In this document: one piece after another, positions 33,738 through 44,356 of the stretch
Numbering within the stretch: the first letter of the stretch is position 1
Layout: every line of letters starts with the position of its first letter
From: Bacillus velezensis
GTDB taxonomy: Bacteria > Bacillota > Bacilli > Bacillales > Bacillaceae
DNA: 52,944 nt
NCBI RefSeq assembly: GCF_001461825.1
Contig: NZ_LLZC01000002.1
Coordinates: forward strand, 1-52,944
Direction of reading: 5' to 3'
The notes under the pieces: generated by a model
Told to the model about the DNA's origin: nothing
Database searches by the model: none
The model's input: only the letters and a program-made list of their open reading frames with translations
Position numbers and translations under genes: made by a program

Positions 33738-33937
33738 ATATAAAAATGTCAAATAGACGTTTTTAAAAGGTTAACGTCTTGGTTTTTTGCATAAAATAAA
33801 AATGACCCGGCTGCAACCGGGTCGGTATAAATGTTGGCCCATCAAGAGGGCTGGCTTAACAACTTCATGAAAGATTTACGGATAGACTTCACCCTTTAAC
33901 TTTTCCACGAGCTCAAGGGTGGGTCTATTTCTTTTTT
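33738..33937 (+). ncRNA. Candidate antitoxin RNA of the BsrE-like unit
   Basis: An extended -10 promoter (TGCTATACT, 33724-33731 region, with TTGCTA about 18 bp upstream) predicts a start near 33738. The RNA would run antisense to the 3' half of the toxin mRNA and end at a long stem (ATAGACTTCACCCTT with AAGGGTGGGTCTAT, 33882-33928) followed by TTTCTTTTTT. An internal AGACGTT/AACGTCT stem with TTTTTT (33757-33789) could give a shorter form. The convergent 3' overlap resembles bsrE/SR5. Confidence 0.65.
33790..33823 (-). terminator. Terminator of the BsrE-like toxin mRNA
   Basis: On the minus strand GACCCGG (33823-33817) pairs with CCGGGTC (33810-33804), followed by ATTTTTATTTTAT. It ends the toxin message about 120 bases after its stop codon. 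Confidence 0.8.
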
Positions 33938-34008
33938 ATATAAGTCAACAGGGCAATTATAAAAGAGCCGAAAGCAAGCATAAGCATTAATGCTTGAAAC
34001 GTTGACAT
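33925..34008 (-). CDS. bsrE: BsrE-like type I membrane toxin
   Basis: 27 aa, nearly one transmembrane helix (MSTFQALMLMLAFGSF, then IIALLTYIKKK). It is almost identical to B. subtilis BsrE through residue 24. The RBS GGGGGGTGATG is very strong, as in this family. On the minus strand an extended -10 element (TGGTACAAT, 34096-34088) may start the mRNA near 34081. In B. subtilis such toxins lie in prophages, where an antisense RNA destabilises the message. The two related units in skin also sit in this prophage type. Confidence 0.9.
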   Translation of the reverse strand: MSTFQALMLMLAFGSFIIALLTYIKKK

Positions 34009-34097
34009 GAGCATCACCCCCCTTCATGAGGGAGTGAGCCAGACCGCCCTTGAGGTGTTGAAAGCCAATTCATTTATACTAAACCATATTGTACCAT

Positions 34098-34127
34098 AAC
34101 ACTCTCAAAAGCCGAGAGTGTTTTTTA
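34098..34127 (+). terminator. Strong terminator before the tail chaperone gene
   Basis: AACACTCTC and GAGAGTGTT form a perfect 9-bp stem, followed by TTTT. On the plus strand it would block head and tail operon RNA from entering xkdN unless antiterminated. On the minus strand it lies at the toxin promoter. Confidence 0.75.
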
Positions 34128-34165
34128 TTGTCTGAAGACAAACAAAACAAAAGGAGCTAATTAAC

Positions 34166-34615
34166 ATGAGCGAAAAACAAAACGAAAAAGTATATGATCT
34201 TTCATTCTTTATGCCAGGACAAACAATCGAAGCGGAAGAGGTAAAAGTGCCGATTTCAAAGCGGTTTAAAGACAAGGCGGGGAACGTGGTTCCGTTCGTT
34301 TTCAAAGCAATTACGACTGAGCGCATCGATGAGTTAGAGAAAGAAAACACAACATACAAAAATGTCAAAGGCCGCGGCCGTGTGAAAGAACTGGACAGCC
34401 AGCGCTTCTATGCACGAATTGCTGTTGAAACGACTGTTTACCCGAACTTTAAATCAAAAGAGCTGCGTGAAGCTTACAAGACAGAAGATCCGGTGGAAGT
34501 GGCAAAGCGCATCCTTTCTGTCGGCGGGGAATACGCTAACTGGCTGAACAAGGCAATCGAGATCAACGGTTTTGAAGATGATCTGGAAGACCTTGAAGAA
34601 GAAGCAAAAAACTAA
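34166..34615 (+). CDS. xkdN: Tail assembly chaperone, XkdN/YqbN (short product)
   Basis: 149 aa, ATG after AAGGAG. Same size and position as XkdN, the G protein of the tail chaperone pair. It ends at TAA immediately after the slippery heptamer A AAA AAC, the start of a -1 frameshift into the next frame. Confidence 0.92.
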   Translation: MSEKQNEKVYDLSFFMPGQTIEAEEVKVPISKRFKDKAGNVVPFVFKAITTERIDELEKENTTYKNVKGRGRVKELDSQRFYARIAVETTVYPNFKSKELREAYKTEDPVEVAKRILSVGGEYANWLNKAIEINGFEDDLEDLEEEAKN

Positions 34616-34788
34616 TACGGGGCGGGGATAAGGAGGCTGTGTATTTCTATTTCGCAATGCACGAGCTGAAATATTCCCCGTCTGAATTGAGAGAGCTCTA
34701 TGAAGCTCCGCGTGAATACAAGGCGCTGCTGTACGGCGCAATTGCTTATAAACTTGATTTGCTTGAAAAAGAAGCGAAAAAATCATAG
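34166..34788 (+). CDS. Tail assembly chaperone frameshift product (GT form)
   Basis: A -1 slip on A AAA AAC (34606-34612) continues at CTA 34612 through 58 more codons to TAG 34786-34788. The full product is about 207 aa. The added region (YFYFAMHELKYSPSELREL ... EKEAKKS) is a typical T domain that has no good start of its own. Frameshifted chaperone pairs are a conserved feature of tailed phages; the fused protein recruits the tape measure protein. Confidence 0.85.
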
Positions 34789-34830
34789 GTAGCTGTTAGA
34801 AAAAGAAGCAGAGAAAGGAGGAAAATAACC

Positions 34831-37800
34831 ATGGCGAAACTAACAGCCACATTTGATCTACACGATAAGATGACCAAAAAGCTCCGCAAAATACAAGGAA
34901 ATGCTGAAAGACTTCAGAGGGCCGCTAATGGCCCTCTTGTTTTTGAAGCTGATGACCGGACACAACGGACCATACGGAGGATAGACCGCTCAGCTACCCA
35001 ATTGACGCGGCGCCCCCGCTCTCTCGATGTCCGTCTCGATGATCAAGCTTCAGGAGGGTTAACTCGCATCAGGCGGCAGACTGAGGACATCACAGAAGGG
35101 GAACATGAGGTCAGGGTATCGGTGGATGACCGGGCGACCCCGCGTCTGCGTTTAATCAGGGGAAGTCTGTCTGATTTACAACGATCAGACGCAACGCCGA
35201 CTGTCTCCGTCAGAGACCGCGCATCTGGGGATTTAAATTCTCTCCGACATCGCGTTTCAGATTTAGATGGATCTGAGGCAACGCCGACTGTGTCTATTAA
35301 AGACAAAGCTTCCGCTGCTCTCGATGCTATCGAGAAGAGGTTGGACAGCTTAAAGACTGTCACGATTACATTAGCGGCAGCGGGTGGATTATCAGGCGGC
35401 GCAATTATGAACTCCGGAAAAAATGCAATGGCTCAGGACGCCTATGTCTCAGCAACCTCAAACGTGAGCAAAAAAGATGCAGGACGGATGACTGACGACA
35501 TTTTCTACAAAAACAAAGTCGGTGGATCCCGGGAGGAAGTAAGCTCAGCATTAAGGGGACTCTCGCAACTGACGGGGGCATCCGGCCGGGCGCTGGCGGA
35601 ACTCACCGAGTCTTCAAGCAAAATCGCTCAATTGATGAATGCTGACCAAGCTGAAGTAGACCGGGCGTTCAGTGCTATGTATAACAACTTGAAAATGACT
35701 GGTAAAGAGAGCGGGGACACCATCGCTTACATTTACCGGAATGCTGGTGACCAGGCTGACGATTTGCTGGACACAATGAATGAATACAGTTCCACTTTCA
35801 AAGACATGAAGCTTACGGGCGGTCAAATCGCAAACGCCATGATAAAAGGGACCAAGGGCGGCGCCCGGAACTTCGACAACCTTGCCGACAGTATGCGTGA
35901 ATTTAACATCCGTCGCACGGAGATGTCAGATAACCAAGTCGCCGCGTTTGAACAATTATTTGGCGGCAAAGAAACGCAAAAAATGTTCAAAGGCTTCAAA
36001 GACGGTTCTATCAGTGGACAGGAAAGCCTCTTTAAAGTGGCTGATGCGCTATCCAAGGTCAAAGACAAGACCAAGCGTGCTGCCATTGCAACTGAGCTTA
36101 TCGGGACGCAGTACGAGGACTTAAAGCAGCCAATCCTTGATATGGCTGAGGGAATCGGCACAAGTGCGAAAACAACCGGCGAGCTAAACCGCAGCTTTAC
36201 TCAGCTTCGGAATAACAATCCGATGACGCCTGTAAATGATGCTATTAGGGATTTTGAGAGTATATCAAAGGATATGGGAACCTCATTGTTAACCGGTCTT
36301 GGCCCTGCTTTTGATAAGATTAGTGACTTCCTGAACAGTAAAGAAGGCAAAGAAAAGCTGAAAGAGATTAAGAACGACATAACCGATCTTGGAGAAGCTG
36401 TCGGTGACAAGCTGAATAAGGCTATCGAATTTACAGTTAATCACTGGGATGAACTGAAAACAGGGTTTAAGGTTGTGGTCCCGCCTCTGATCGGTTTAAT
36501 AGCTTATCTGAAGATTCTCCGTCCGATCCTGAAAGGAATAGGCACAGCCGGCGGCGATGCTGCCCGCGTCATAAAAAAACTGATTCCTTCACGAGCGGGT
36601 TCAGCATCCGCAGATCCCAATACGAGAAACGGTAGAAGAAACGGAAGGGCCGGCAGAGCAAGCCCAACGAGTATAGCAAGGAGCGGCAGTCTGACAGGCT
36701 GCTGTTGTGCTGGCGGTTTCGGCGGGGAAGGCCGGGGAAAAGGCAGATCATCTGGCCGACAAGGAGGCGCTGCCCGCAGGAATCCCGCTCGTGGGACAAT
36801 CAGCGTGCCTGCTGATCGCTTAGGAAGAGAACGGGGGCGTACAGGGGCGGGCTCCGCTGCCGGTAGGGATGGAATTTCAACCACAAGAACAGAACTCCGG
36901 TCTGCCGGCCAGGCTTCGTCCAAAATGGGGAAAATCCTTAAACCGCTTTCCGGAGTTGGAAAGTTTGCGAAAGGAATCCCGGTACTTGGTACAGCGTTGG
37001 CGGCAACGGGGCTTATCGGTATGAATAAAGATAATGCCGGTGAAAAGCTCGGCTCTTTCGGGGGCAACATGGCAGGGGCGGCTGCAGGCGGGGCAACCGG
37101 CGCGGCAATAGGCTCTGTCGTTCCAGTTGTGGGAACAGCTGTCGGTGGATTAGTCGGCAGTGCTGTTGGCGGCATTGCGGGATCAGATGTAGGTTCGTCA
37201 GTGGGGCAGTGGTTTGATAAGGGCGGCATGTCAAAGACATGGGATAGCATCAAGACTGGCGGCGGAGATGCCTTTGCCTGGGTATCCGAAAAAGGGCAGG
37301 ACGCCTTAGACTGGATCACCGACACCTGGGACGATCTATCATCTTGGTTTACGGACAACGTCTGGGACCCAATTGGTGATTGGGTCGGTGATACCCTTGA
37401 CGACATAAAAAAGAAATTTGAAGACGGAAAAAAGTGGGTTACTGATACCTGGAATACAGTATCAAATTGGTTTGATAAGAATGTGTGGACGCCCATCTAC
37501 AATACAGCTGTCCCGATTATCAATTTCGTAGTCGGCATTTTTGCTTTTGCTTGGGATGGCATCAAAAAGATATGGTCTATCGCCTCAACTTGGTTCATGG
37601 ATAATGTTTGGAATCCAATGAGTAAGGCGGTAACCAGCGTGGCAAAATGGATCTGGACAAAGATCACTGATGCGTGGAATTGGATCTCCGATACATGGTC
37701 TACAGTCTCAACTTGGTTTATGGATAACGTTTGGAATCCAATAAGTGACGCTGTTGCGACTGTGGCCGGCTGGATACAAACACATATTGATTATGCTCGA

Positions 37801-40137
37801 ATCTGGATCCAATTAAAGTGGCTTCAAGTGGCGACATGGTTCTATGACAACGTCTGGAATCCAATCAGTACAGCAGTTAGTGATGTAGCAAACTGGATTT
37901 GGACGAAGCTTAATGATGCGTGGACTTTTATTTCGGACTTATGGTCAACTGTGTCAACTTGGTTCATGGACAATGTCTGGAATCCAGTAAGTGATGCGGT
38001 GACAACGGCAGCAAAGTGGATCTGGACGAAGCTTAACGATGCGTGGAATTGGATCTCCGATACATGGAATACGGTTTCCACTTGGTTCACTGAAAATGTA
38101 TGGAACCCCATTGTCACAAAAGTGGAAAATGCTAAAAAATCAATCACGAAAAAGTTTGAGGATGCCAAAAACGCAGTTACCGGCGCTTGGGGAGGAATTG
38201 AGGCTTGGTTCAAAACAAATGTCGGTGATCCCCTGGGGAAAGTGGCCGACGGAATTAAAAAGAAGTTTGAGAAAACGTTTTGGTGGGTCATTAAACTTAA
38301 AGAGTTAGCCGACGCCGGTGGGGAGTTTATCGGTTCCATTATACATCGTGGTGAACAAGTCACTGGACTGCACCAAAAGGGGAAAACTTCAACAAACAAC
38401 AATTCGGCAGGAACAGGAATTGGCTTAGCTCGTACGCAACAACAGCCTGCAAATAGTGTTTTTCCGCCAAAACAAAAAAGCGTACTGCAAAAGAATGCCA
38501 CAGGCGGCTTCATCACAAAGCCTACTATTTCATGGATCGGTGAAGCCGGTAAGGAGTTTGTTATCCCCGTCGATAATAATCGTGGTCGCGGTAAGATGCT
38601 TCTTTCACAGGCGGCTTCTAAGCTCGGCATGAGTGTTGTGGACGATATGGCTGCAGCTTCAAGCGGCGGTGGTGAATCTTCTGTTTCTCCATTATCCAGT
38701 GGTGCGGCAGTTTCCGCTTCTGTCTCTCCAACAGTAGACACGTCCAGCCTGAATGACCAGGCAGCTACATTTGGTCAACAGTTCTCACAAGGCTTTGATC
38801 AAGGTATAAGCGACAATGTTGTGTCTATGGATGCTTGGAAACAGAAAAACGTTGGTCAGCCTATGAACAGCTTAATTTCCTACTCGCCGAATTATGGGAA
38901 ACAGGTTATCAATGGGTTTGCCAGTGGCCAGAACAGCACTGCGACAGGTACGGATGGATTTCTGCAAACCAAAGTCAAAACCCCTTTCCAAAATACTGTT
39001 AACAAATCAGGGTCATGGGGAAGCGGGACGGTGAAGGGATTCGCTTCCGGCCAGAACAGTACGGATCCCGGCACTGCCCAGTATGTCAGCTCTCGTATAG
39101 AAAAGCCTTTTCTCCGTTCTAAAGAGTCCTCCAACGGATGGGGGAGCGGAATGATCGGCAACTTTATTACTGGGATGGCATCCAAGGGCAGCGAAGTATC
39201 TGAAGCCGCGAAGGAACTTGCTAAAAAAGTAGAAAAAGCATTCCGTGAGGAGCTTGATATCCATTCGCCTTCCCGTGTCATGATGAGTCTTGGCCGCTTT
39301 GCATCAGTAGGGGTTGTTAAAGGTCTCGGCTCAGTCGATGTGAAAAAGTTTGCCGAAAAACAAGCGGGTTCACTTGCGGCTGCCTATTCCGGAATGGGGG
39401 CAGTCAGCGGCAACGTGAAGGAATGGCTAATGTCTGCAATGATCGCAACTAAAACTCCATTCAGCTGGCTTCCGGGCTTGATGACAATTGCACAGAATGA
39501 ATCAGGCGGCAACCCTAATTCCATTAACTTATGGGACAGCAATGCCAAAGCCGGCCACCCGTCACAAGGGTTAATGCAGACGATCCCAAGCACCTTTGAA
39601 TCTCATAAGGCGCCGGGAATGAATGATATCAGCAACCCAATTCACAACGCTGCTGCCGCTATCGGCTATATTAAAAGCAGATACGGATCGATAAACAATG
39701 TGCCCGGGATTAAGAGCCTGGCGCGCGGCGGCCCATACGTCGGTTATGCCAATGGTGGTTTGATCACTAAGGAGCAGATCGCCCGTGTTGGTGAAGGGAA
39801 TAAACGGGAGTGGATCATTCCTGAAGAGCGGGGCATCCGCGGCCGTTATTTGCTTGGTCGTGCCGCTCAAGCGCTTGGAATGGAGGTAACTGATCCTGCG
39901 CAGACGGGAACAACTGAACTCTCTTCCGGGAAAGTATCTGCGGCCACCTCGGGCGGCACGCAGACAGCGGTTGCCGCTTCCGGCAGCAAAGAAATTGTAA
40001 TTCAACTTAACGGCGATCAACATTTTTATAACAATCAAGACGCCGATAGCCTCGTGGCCAAAATCAAACAAGCTCTGATAGATGAATTAGAGAAGGATAT
40101 CAATACCGGAACGAAAGGAGTCGTAGCTTTTGACTAA
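34831..40137 (+). CDS. xkdO: Tape measure protein with SLT lytic transglycosylase domain, XkdO/YqbO
   Basis: 1768 aa, the ruler for tail length and a channel/penetration protein. N-terminal coils cover 1-160. The minor tail core is 180-560. Residues about 586-697 are an Arg/Gly/Ser-rich segment with odd composition. A Gly/Ala-rich hydrophobic stretch lies at about 715-790. Eight Trp-rich repeats ([11 protein letters not shown] type) span about 826-1136. The C-terminal SLT domain (1530-1625) has catalytic Glu1557 in AQNESGG, to open peptidoglycan during entry. Two GGFITKP/GGLITKE blocks flank the last third. Confidence 0.93.
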   Translation: MAKLTATFDLHDKMTKKLRKIQGNAERLQRAANGPLVFEADDRTQRTIRRIDRSATQLTRRPRSLDVRLDDQASGGLTRIRRQTEDITEGEHEVRVSVDDRATPRLRLIRGSLSDLQRSDATPTVSVRDRASGDLNSLRHRVSDLDGSEATPTVSIKDKASAALDAIEKRLDSLKTVTITLAAAGGLSGGAIMNSGKNAMAQDAYVSATSNVSKKDAGRMTDDIFYKNKVGGSREEVSSALRGLSQLTGASGRALAELTESSSKIAQLMNADQAEVDRAFSAMYNNLKMTGKESGDTIAYIYRNAGDQADDLLDTMNEYSSTFKDMKLTGGQIANAMIKGTKGGARNFDNLADSMREFNIRRTEMSDNQVAAFEQLFGGKETQKMFKGFKDGSISGQESLFKVADALSKVKDKTKRAAIATELIGTQYEDLKQPILDMAEGIGTSAKTTGELNRSFTQLRNNNPMTPVNDAIRDFESISKDMGTSLLTGLGPAFDKISDFLNSKEGKEKLKEIKNDITDLGEAVGDKLNKAIEFTVNHWDELKTGFKVVVPPLIGLIAYLKILRPILKGIGTAGGDAARVIKKLIPSRAGSASADPNTRNGRRNGRAGRASPTSIARSGSLTGCCCAGGFGGEGRGKGRSSGRQGGAARRNPARGTISVPADRLGRERGRTGAGSAAGRDGISTTRTELRSAGQASSKMGKILKPLSGVGKFAKGIPVLGTALAATGLIGMNKDNAGEKLGSFGGNMAGAAAGGATGAAIGSVVPVVGTAVGGLVGSAVGGIAGSDVGSSVGQWFDKGGMSKTWDSIKTGGGDAFAWVSEKGQDALDWITDTWDDLSSWFTDNVWDPIGDWVGDTLDDIKKKFEDGKKWVTDTWNTVSNWFDKNVWTPIYNTAVPIINFVVGIFAFAWDGIKKIWSIASTWFMDNVWNPMSKAVTSVAKWIWTKITDAWNWISDTWSTVSTWFMDNVWNPISDAVATVAGWIQTHIDYARIWIQLKWLQVATWFYDNVWNPISTAVSDVANWIWTKLNDAWTFISDLWSTVSTWFMDNVWNPVSDAVTTAAKWIWTKLNDAWNWISDTWNTVSTWFTENVWNPIVTKVENAKKSITKKFEDAKNAVTGAWGGIEAWFKTNVGDPLGKVADGIKKKFEKTFWWVIKLKELADAGGEFIGSIIHRGEQVTGLHQKGKTSTNNNSAGTGIGLARTQQQPANSVFPPKQKSVLQKNATGGFITKPTISWIGEAGKEFVIPVDNNRGRGKMLLSQAASKLGMSVVDDMAAASSGGGESSVSPLSSGAAVSASVSPTVDTSSLNDQAATFGQQFSQGFDQGISDNVVSMDAWKQKNVGQPMNSLISYSPNYGKQVINGFASGQNSTATGTDGFLQTKVKTPFQNTVNKSGSWGSGTVKGFASGQNSTDPGTAQYVSSRIEKPFLRSKESSNGWGSGMIGNFITGMASKGSEVSEAAKELAKKVEKAFREELDIHSPSRVMMSLGRFASVGVVKGLGSVDVKKFAEKQAGSLAAAYSGMGAVSGNVKEWLMSAMIATKTPFSWLPGLMTIAQNESGGNPNSINLWDSNAKAGHPSQGLMQTIPSTFESHKAPGMNDISNPIHNAAAAIGYIKSRYGSINNVPGIKSLARGGPYVGYANGGLITKEQIARVGEGNKREWIIPEERGIRGRYLLGRAAQALGMEVTDPAQTGTTELSSGKVSAATSGGTQTAVAASGSKEIVIQLNGDQHFYNNQDADSLVAKIKQALIDELEKDINTGTKGVVAFD

Positions 40138-40789
40138 GTCTGTTTATGAGTTTTGGATATCACAGGGTAAGGACAGGCTGCGGCTGCCCGTCCTTCCGGA
40201 ACAGATCGACATATCTGATACGATTCAAAATGACTCTGTAAAGGTTGCCCGCTTCGGTGAGATTACCTTTATAGATAATCCTGGAGCGAAAGAAATTTCG
40301 TTCTCTTCCTTTTTTCCAAAGAAGCATAGTCCGCTCTCCGAATATAAAGGGTTTCCTTCCCCAGAAAACGCAATTGCAAGAATAGACAAATGGTTGAAAT
40401 CGAAAAAGCCTGTTCAGTTTTTGATTACCGGAACAAAAATAAACTTAACCTGCAGCATTGAGGCTTTTTCGCACAGTGAGGGACAAAAGGACATAGGGGA
40501 TCGAGATTTTGAAATCAAGCTGAAGGAATACAGGACCGCTTCACCCCGGAAGATAAAACAAAAGAAGAAAACAAAGAAAAAACGGCCGTCAAAATCTGCT
40601 CCCAAAACATATACCGTGAAAAAAGGGGATACTCTTTGGGATCTGGCGGGCAAATTCTATGGGAACAGCATGCAATTGCGGAAAATATGGAATGCCAATA
40701 AAACGGCAATGATTAAACGCAGCAGAAGAAACATCAGGCAGCCGGGCCACTGGATATTCCCCGGACAAAAATTAAAGATTCCGCAATAG
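40130..40789 (+). CDS. xkdP: LysM baseplate/tail protein, XkdP/YqbP
   Basis: 219 aa from TTG at 40130 overlapping the tape measure stop. The C-terminal LysM domain ([19 protein letters not shown] ... [11 protein letters not shown], about 163-218) binds peptidoglycan or acts in baseplate assembly. The N-terminal half is the XkdP domain. Confidence 0.93.
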   Translation: MTKSVYEFWISQGKDRLRLPVLPEQIDISDTIQNDSVKVARFGEITFIDNPGAKEISFSSFFPKKHSPLSEYKGFPSPENAIARIDKWLKSKKPVQFLITGTKINLTCSIEAFSHSEGQKDIGDRDFEIKLKEYRTASPRKIKQKKKTKKKRPSKSAPKTYTVKKGDTLWDLAGKFYGNSMQLRKIWNANKTAMIKRSRRNIRQPGHWIFPGQKLKIPQ

Positions 40790-40802
40790 CAGGTGATGAC
40801 AC

Positions 40803-41783
40803 ATGATTGAGCTTTTTGTCATTAAAGAAACAGAATGGCTTGAGCTGGTAACAGAGACAGTCTCTCTTGAAGGACAGCGATATCAAGCGCCGCGTTCAAT
40901 CACGGCCACGATCATAACAAAGCAAGGAAATCACTCTTATTACAGCGTAACTGAAGGCGATACCGTTCTATTCAAGTGGAAAGGTAAAGAGTTATTCCGC
41001 GGCATTGTGTTTTCCCGTAATCCGGATGATCATAAATTGACTTTTACGGCTTATGACATGCTTCAATATCTGGTAAAGAACAAAGATGTTTACGTCTTCT
41101 CAAATCAGCGTGCTGATCAAATAGTAAAGCGGCTGGCTCGAGATTTTCAGATTCCCGCCGGGTCTATCACAAAAACAGCCTATACTATTAAATCATTGGT
41201 CTTTAAAGATGATACAAGCCTTTATGACATGATATTAAAGGCATTGAAGCAAACAAAAAAACAGACCGGTCATAATTATCAGTTATATGCCTCAAAGGGT
41301 AAGCTTTGTCTCAGGGCTTGGCCTGACCCGTCGGAAGTTTGGGTGTTAGAGACAGGCGTAAACATCACAGGATACCAGTATAGCACCTCAATTAATGAGA
41401 CAGCTACGAAGGTCAAACTCCGGCGCCAGAAAGACAATAAGACGTATACTGCCACTGCAAAAGATAATTCAGGAATTAATAAATACGGGGTTCTGCAGTA
41501 TGTGGAAACTGTCTCGGATAATATTAATCAGGCGCAGCTTCAGCAGCGAGCGAACGTACTCCAATCACAGAAAAAAGGTGTGAAAAAGGAATTAAAGAGT
41601 ATTCAAGCTATTGGTATTCCTGACTTGCAGAGCGGGCTTCCGGTGTATATTTCTATTCCGGAAGTGGGGGTCAAGAAAACATATTGGATTGATTCTGACA
41701 AGCACGAATTTAAAGGCAGCTCCCACACGATGACAATTGATGTGGTTGAGAAAAACACAATCCCGGACGGGGCTTCATCATGA
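40803..41783 (+). CDS. xkdQ: Baseplate hub protein, XkdQ/YqbQ
   Basis: 326 aa. Related to phage late control gene D/hub proteins (VLRLTFTAYDMLQYLVKNKDVYV region, LRRQKDNKTYTATAKDN). It forms the central hub beneath the tail tube. ATGA overlaps the next gene. Confidence 0.9.
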   Translation: MIELFVIKETEWLELVTETVSLEGQRYQAPRSITATIITKQGNHSYYSVTEGDTVLFKWKGKELFRGIVFSRNPDDHKLTFTAYDMLQYLVKNKDVYVFSNQRADQIVKRLARDFQIPAGSITKTAYTIKSLVFKDDTSLYDMILKALKQTKKQTGHNYQLYASKGKLCLRAWPDPSEVWVLETGVNITGYQYSTSINETATKVKLRRQKDNKTYTATAKDNSGINKYGVLQYVETVSDNINQAQLQQRANVLQSQKKGVKKELKSIQAIGIPDLQSGLPVYISIPEVGVKKTYWIDSDKHEFKGSSHTMTIDVVEKNTIPDGASS

Positions 41784-42046
41784 GGTTAAGTGAAGCAATT
41801 AAACATCTGGCTATCGGTGCTGTTGGTTCTGAGTCGCCGGTGGATATGCTGCCGGCTGAAGTCGTTTCTGTTTCCCCTGTTGAAATTAAGCTCAATGAAA
41901 ACGAAAAATTGATCATTCCTTCTGACTTAATTATTATCCCTAAACGCCTGCGCGCCGGGGGAGAAGATGAGCTTAAAAACGGTGAGAATGTAATGGTTGT
42001 CTCCTTAAAAGGCGGACAATCATTTTTTATTCTCGACAAAATATAG
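41780..42046 (+). CDS. xkdR: Baseplate protein, XkdR/YqbR (DUF2577)
   Basis: 88 aa, small beta protein with an OB-like pattern (PVEIKLNENEKLIIPSDLIII). It sits between hub and gp25-like gene as in PBSX; probably a spike or hub-linked part. Confidence 0.86.
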   Translation: MRLSEAIKHLAIGAVGSESPVDMLPAEVVSVSPVEIKLNENEKLIIPSDLIIIPKRLRAGGEDELKNGENVMVVSLKGGQSFFILDKI

Positions 42047-42058
42047 GGGGTGCGTGGG

Positions 42059-42484
42059 TTGGCCCTTTCACCAGAAATAGTATTTGATGATTTTGAAGAT
42101 GACAGCGAAGCAATAGAGACATCGCGCACATATAGAATTGACTTTGAAAATGGGCGAATTACTAATGAGCTGATCGCAGGACTTGAGGCAATTAAACAAT
42201 TTGTTTATATGGCCCTGCATACAGAGCGGTATTCCTATTCTGTTTTCAGTCATGACATTGGTAATGAGCTTCAAGAGGTTCTTTCTGATAACGAGACAAC
42301 AGATGCATATAAAAAAATGGAGATCCCGAGGCTGATCGAAGAAGCTTTAATTTATGATGATCGAATTTCTTCTGTCACTGATTTTGAGATTGATAAATCA
42401 GGTGATAGGTTCATAGTTTCTTTTATCGTAGAGACAGACGAGGGCACGCTGGAGATCGAGGAGGTGCTTGGCGAGGATGTTTGA
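42059..42484 (+). CDS. xkdS: Baseplate wedge, gp25-like, XkdS/YqbS
   Basis: 141 aa from TTG at 42059 (GGGGGTG 7 bases upstream; GTG at 42050 overlaps the RBS). The pattern [33 protein letters not shown] is typical of gp25/DUF2634 wedge proteins, which start sheath assembly. Confidence 0.88.
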   Translation: MALSPEIVFDDFEDDSEAIETSRTYRIDFENGRITNELIAGLEAIKQFVYMALHTERYSYSVFSHDIGNELQEVLSDNETTDAYKKMEIPRLIEEALIYDDRISSVTDFEIDKSGDRFIVSFIVETDEGTLEIEEVLGEDV

Positions 42485-43523
42485 AGATCAAACGTTTGAG
42501 GAGATTATGGATCGTATGCTGTCCCGTATCTCTGCGGATATTGATACAAGAGAAGGCAGCGTCATTTACAATGCGCTCGCGCCTGCGGCAGCTGAGCTCG
42601 CAAAGTCTTATATTTGGCTTGATACCGTGCTGGAGCTCGTGTTTTCCGATACGGCTCAGGGCGAATTTCTGGACAGGCGGGCTGCTGAAGCGGGGATTGA
42701 AAGAACGGCGGCCACAAAAGCTGTAAGGGCGGGCGAATTCACATCAGGGGTGAAAATTCCTGCGGGTTCCCGCTTCTTTGTTGATAATCTCTATTTTCAA
42801 TATACAGCGGATGGAACATTAGAATGTGAAACGGCCGGTGAAGCTGGTAATGCAAATATCTCCGGACAAAATCTTTTGTCGCTCGATACGATACCAGGAC
42901 TTCAAAAGGCGATAGTGAAAGAGATCCTGATTCCTGGCCGCGAAGAGGAAGACGACAATAATTTGAGAGAACGCTATTTTACCCGCGTGCGCCGAGAAGC
43001 CGTAAGTGCTAATAAAGAGCATTATAAGCAGTGGGCGGAAGAAGTGGACGGAGTGGGTAAAGCGAAGGTCTTCCCGCTTTGGAAGGGAGACGGCACTGTC
43101 AAGATTGTGGTGACGGATGCTAAGCTGGAACCGGCTTCGGATATTCTGATAACAAAGGTCAGTGACTATATTGATCCGGAGCCCGGACAAGGAGAAGGCC
43201 AGGCGCCAATCGGTGCGTTTGTGACTGTAGAAAGTGCAGAATGGAAAGAGATTGAGATTTCCGCCTCTGTGCTGCCTGAAATCAATAGTTCGATTGACCA
43301 AGTTAAAGATGAAATAGAAGCGGGGGTCCTGAATCTTTTCAAGAAGATGGCCTTTGAAGATAATGTGATCCGGCTCTCTCAAATTAACAACATCGTGTAT
43401 AATTCGCCATCCGTGAGCGATTACTCTGATATTAAAATTAACGGATTGGCTGAAAATTTGGTTCTGGATGATATTGAAATCCCTAAGCTCAGGCAGGTGA
43501 CGATCGTTGAGCAAACTCGATGA
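42477..43523 (+). CDS. xkdT: Baseplate J-like protein, XkdT/YqbT
   Basis: 348 aa from ATG at 42477 (GAGGAGGTG 10 bases upstream). The baseplate J core includes [21 protein letters not shown] and [25 protein letters not shown]. It forms the wedge ring with XkdS and XkdU. Confidence 0.93.
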   Translation: MFEDQTFEEIMDRMLSRISADIDTREGSVIYNALAPAAAELAKSYIWLDTVLELVFSDTAQGEFLDRRAAEAGIERTAATKAVRAGEFTSGVKIPAGSRFFVDNLYFQYTADGTLECETAGEAGNANISGQNLLSLDTIPGLQKAIVKEILIPGREEEDDNNLRERYFTRVRREAVSANKEHYKQWAEEVDGVGKAKVFPLWKGDGTVKIVVTDAKLEPASDILITKVSDYIDPEPGQGEGQAPIGAFVTVESAEWKEIEISASVLPEINSSIDQVKDEIEAGVLNLFKKMAFEDNVIRLSQINNIVYNSPSVSDYSDIKINGLAENLVLDDIEIPKLRQVTIVEQTR

Positions 43524-44085
43524 AATGACGGCTTACCTGCCACCGTTCTTAACAAAGTTGAAAGAAATGACTCAAATCCTTCAGACAGAAGCACCGGAAT
43601 TTGAAAAGCAAAATGAGGGCATCTTTGATCTGACAGATCAGCTGTTTGTCACAACAGCTACCTGGGGGCTTGAACGCTGGGAAAAAATATTAAATGTGCC
43701 GCGCGAGTCGGGTGATACGTATGAGATTCGCAGGCTGCGCCTGATTTCCAAAATGTCCAATATTCCTCCGACAACATATTTGGCCATCGAGCGGGCGCTT
43801 AACAGGTTCTTGAAAAATCCGTCTGCCTGCGTCCGTCTGATTCCTGGAGAGTATCACTTTAACGTTGATATTGATATAGATGATCTGCAGCACATGACTG
43901 AGCTTATTGAGACGTTAGAGAACATGAAGCCGGCACATTTGGCTTACACACTCAGGCCGGCCTTTAATGAGAGTCTGCAAATAAAGGATACAGTGATATT
44001 GAATCACAGGAGATACCGTAAAGTGAGTGAGCTTCGCGTAGGTTATTCCGTAACTCTTAATAACAATGAGGTGATCTTGACATGA
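43507..44085 (+). CDS. xkdU: Tail protein I-like baseplate protein, XkdU/YqcA
   Basis: 192 aa from TTG at 43507 inside the end of xkdT, with AGGCAGGTG upstream. Motif [21 protein letters not shown] fits XkdU/YmfQ-type proteins of the baseplate rim that hold the fibres. Confidence 0.9.
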   Translation: MSKLDEMTAYLPPFLTKLKEMTQILQTEAPEFEKQNEGIFDLTDQLFVTTATWGLERWEKILNVPRESGDTYEIRRLRLISKMSNIPPTTYLAIERALNRFLKNPSACVRLIPGEYHFNVDIDIDDLQHMTELIETLENMKPAHLAYTLRPAFNESLQIKDTVILNHRRYRKVSELRVGYSVTLNNNEVILT

Positions 44086-44354
44086 TTTCAGAAGCATATA
44101 GAGAGCGAACTGCTGCAGATTTAAAAGATCGAATCAGCAAAGTGCTGCTGAATGGAAAAGAGACTGAAATCGTGGAGCTTTCGATCAGTGGCGCGGTGGT
44201 TACGGTGCTCACACATCGTGAAGAGGATATTAAGCACATTGAATCAGTGCAGATCATTGATGACTTGGGAAATGTGATTACTGAACGAAAGACTGATTTA
44301 AATGTCAGTGATAACAGAACGTTAGATTTTAGGTTTACTTTTGAGGTGGTATAA
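44082..44354 (+). CDS. Small tail/baseplate protein
   Basis: 90 aa, ATGA overlap with xkdU. Beta-rich C-terminus. It resembles short proteins between YqcA and the fibre gene in skin-type tails. Exact role unknown. Confidence 0.75.
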   Translation: MISEAYRERTAADLKDRISKVLLNGKETEIVELSISGAVVTVLTHREEDIKHIESVQIIDDLGNVITERKTDLNVSDNRTLDFRFTFEVV

Positions 44355-44356
44355 GA

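Noticed and set aside
33748..33753. Minus-strand promoter TTGACA-17-TATAGC at 33753-33724
   Set aside because: It fits consensus but would read away from the toxin into the end of xkdM with no gene; the overlapping plus-strand extended -10 promoter explains the locus better. Kept only as a possibility.
36504..37496. 330-aa minus-strand frame in the tape measure gene
   Set aside because: Shadow of the GC-rich repeat-containing tape measure sequence; no RBS and Pro/Ser-rich artefact composition.
37310..38240. CRISPR-like repeats
   Set aside because: The repeats are in-frame protein repeats of the tape measure without unique spacers.
37842..38741. 299-aa minus-strand frame
   Set aside because: Antisense shadow of the Trp-rich repeats; no start signal.
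42819..43514. 231-aa minus-strand frame opposite xkdT
   Set aside because: xkdT is a clear family member on the plus strand; the antisense frame has no RBS.
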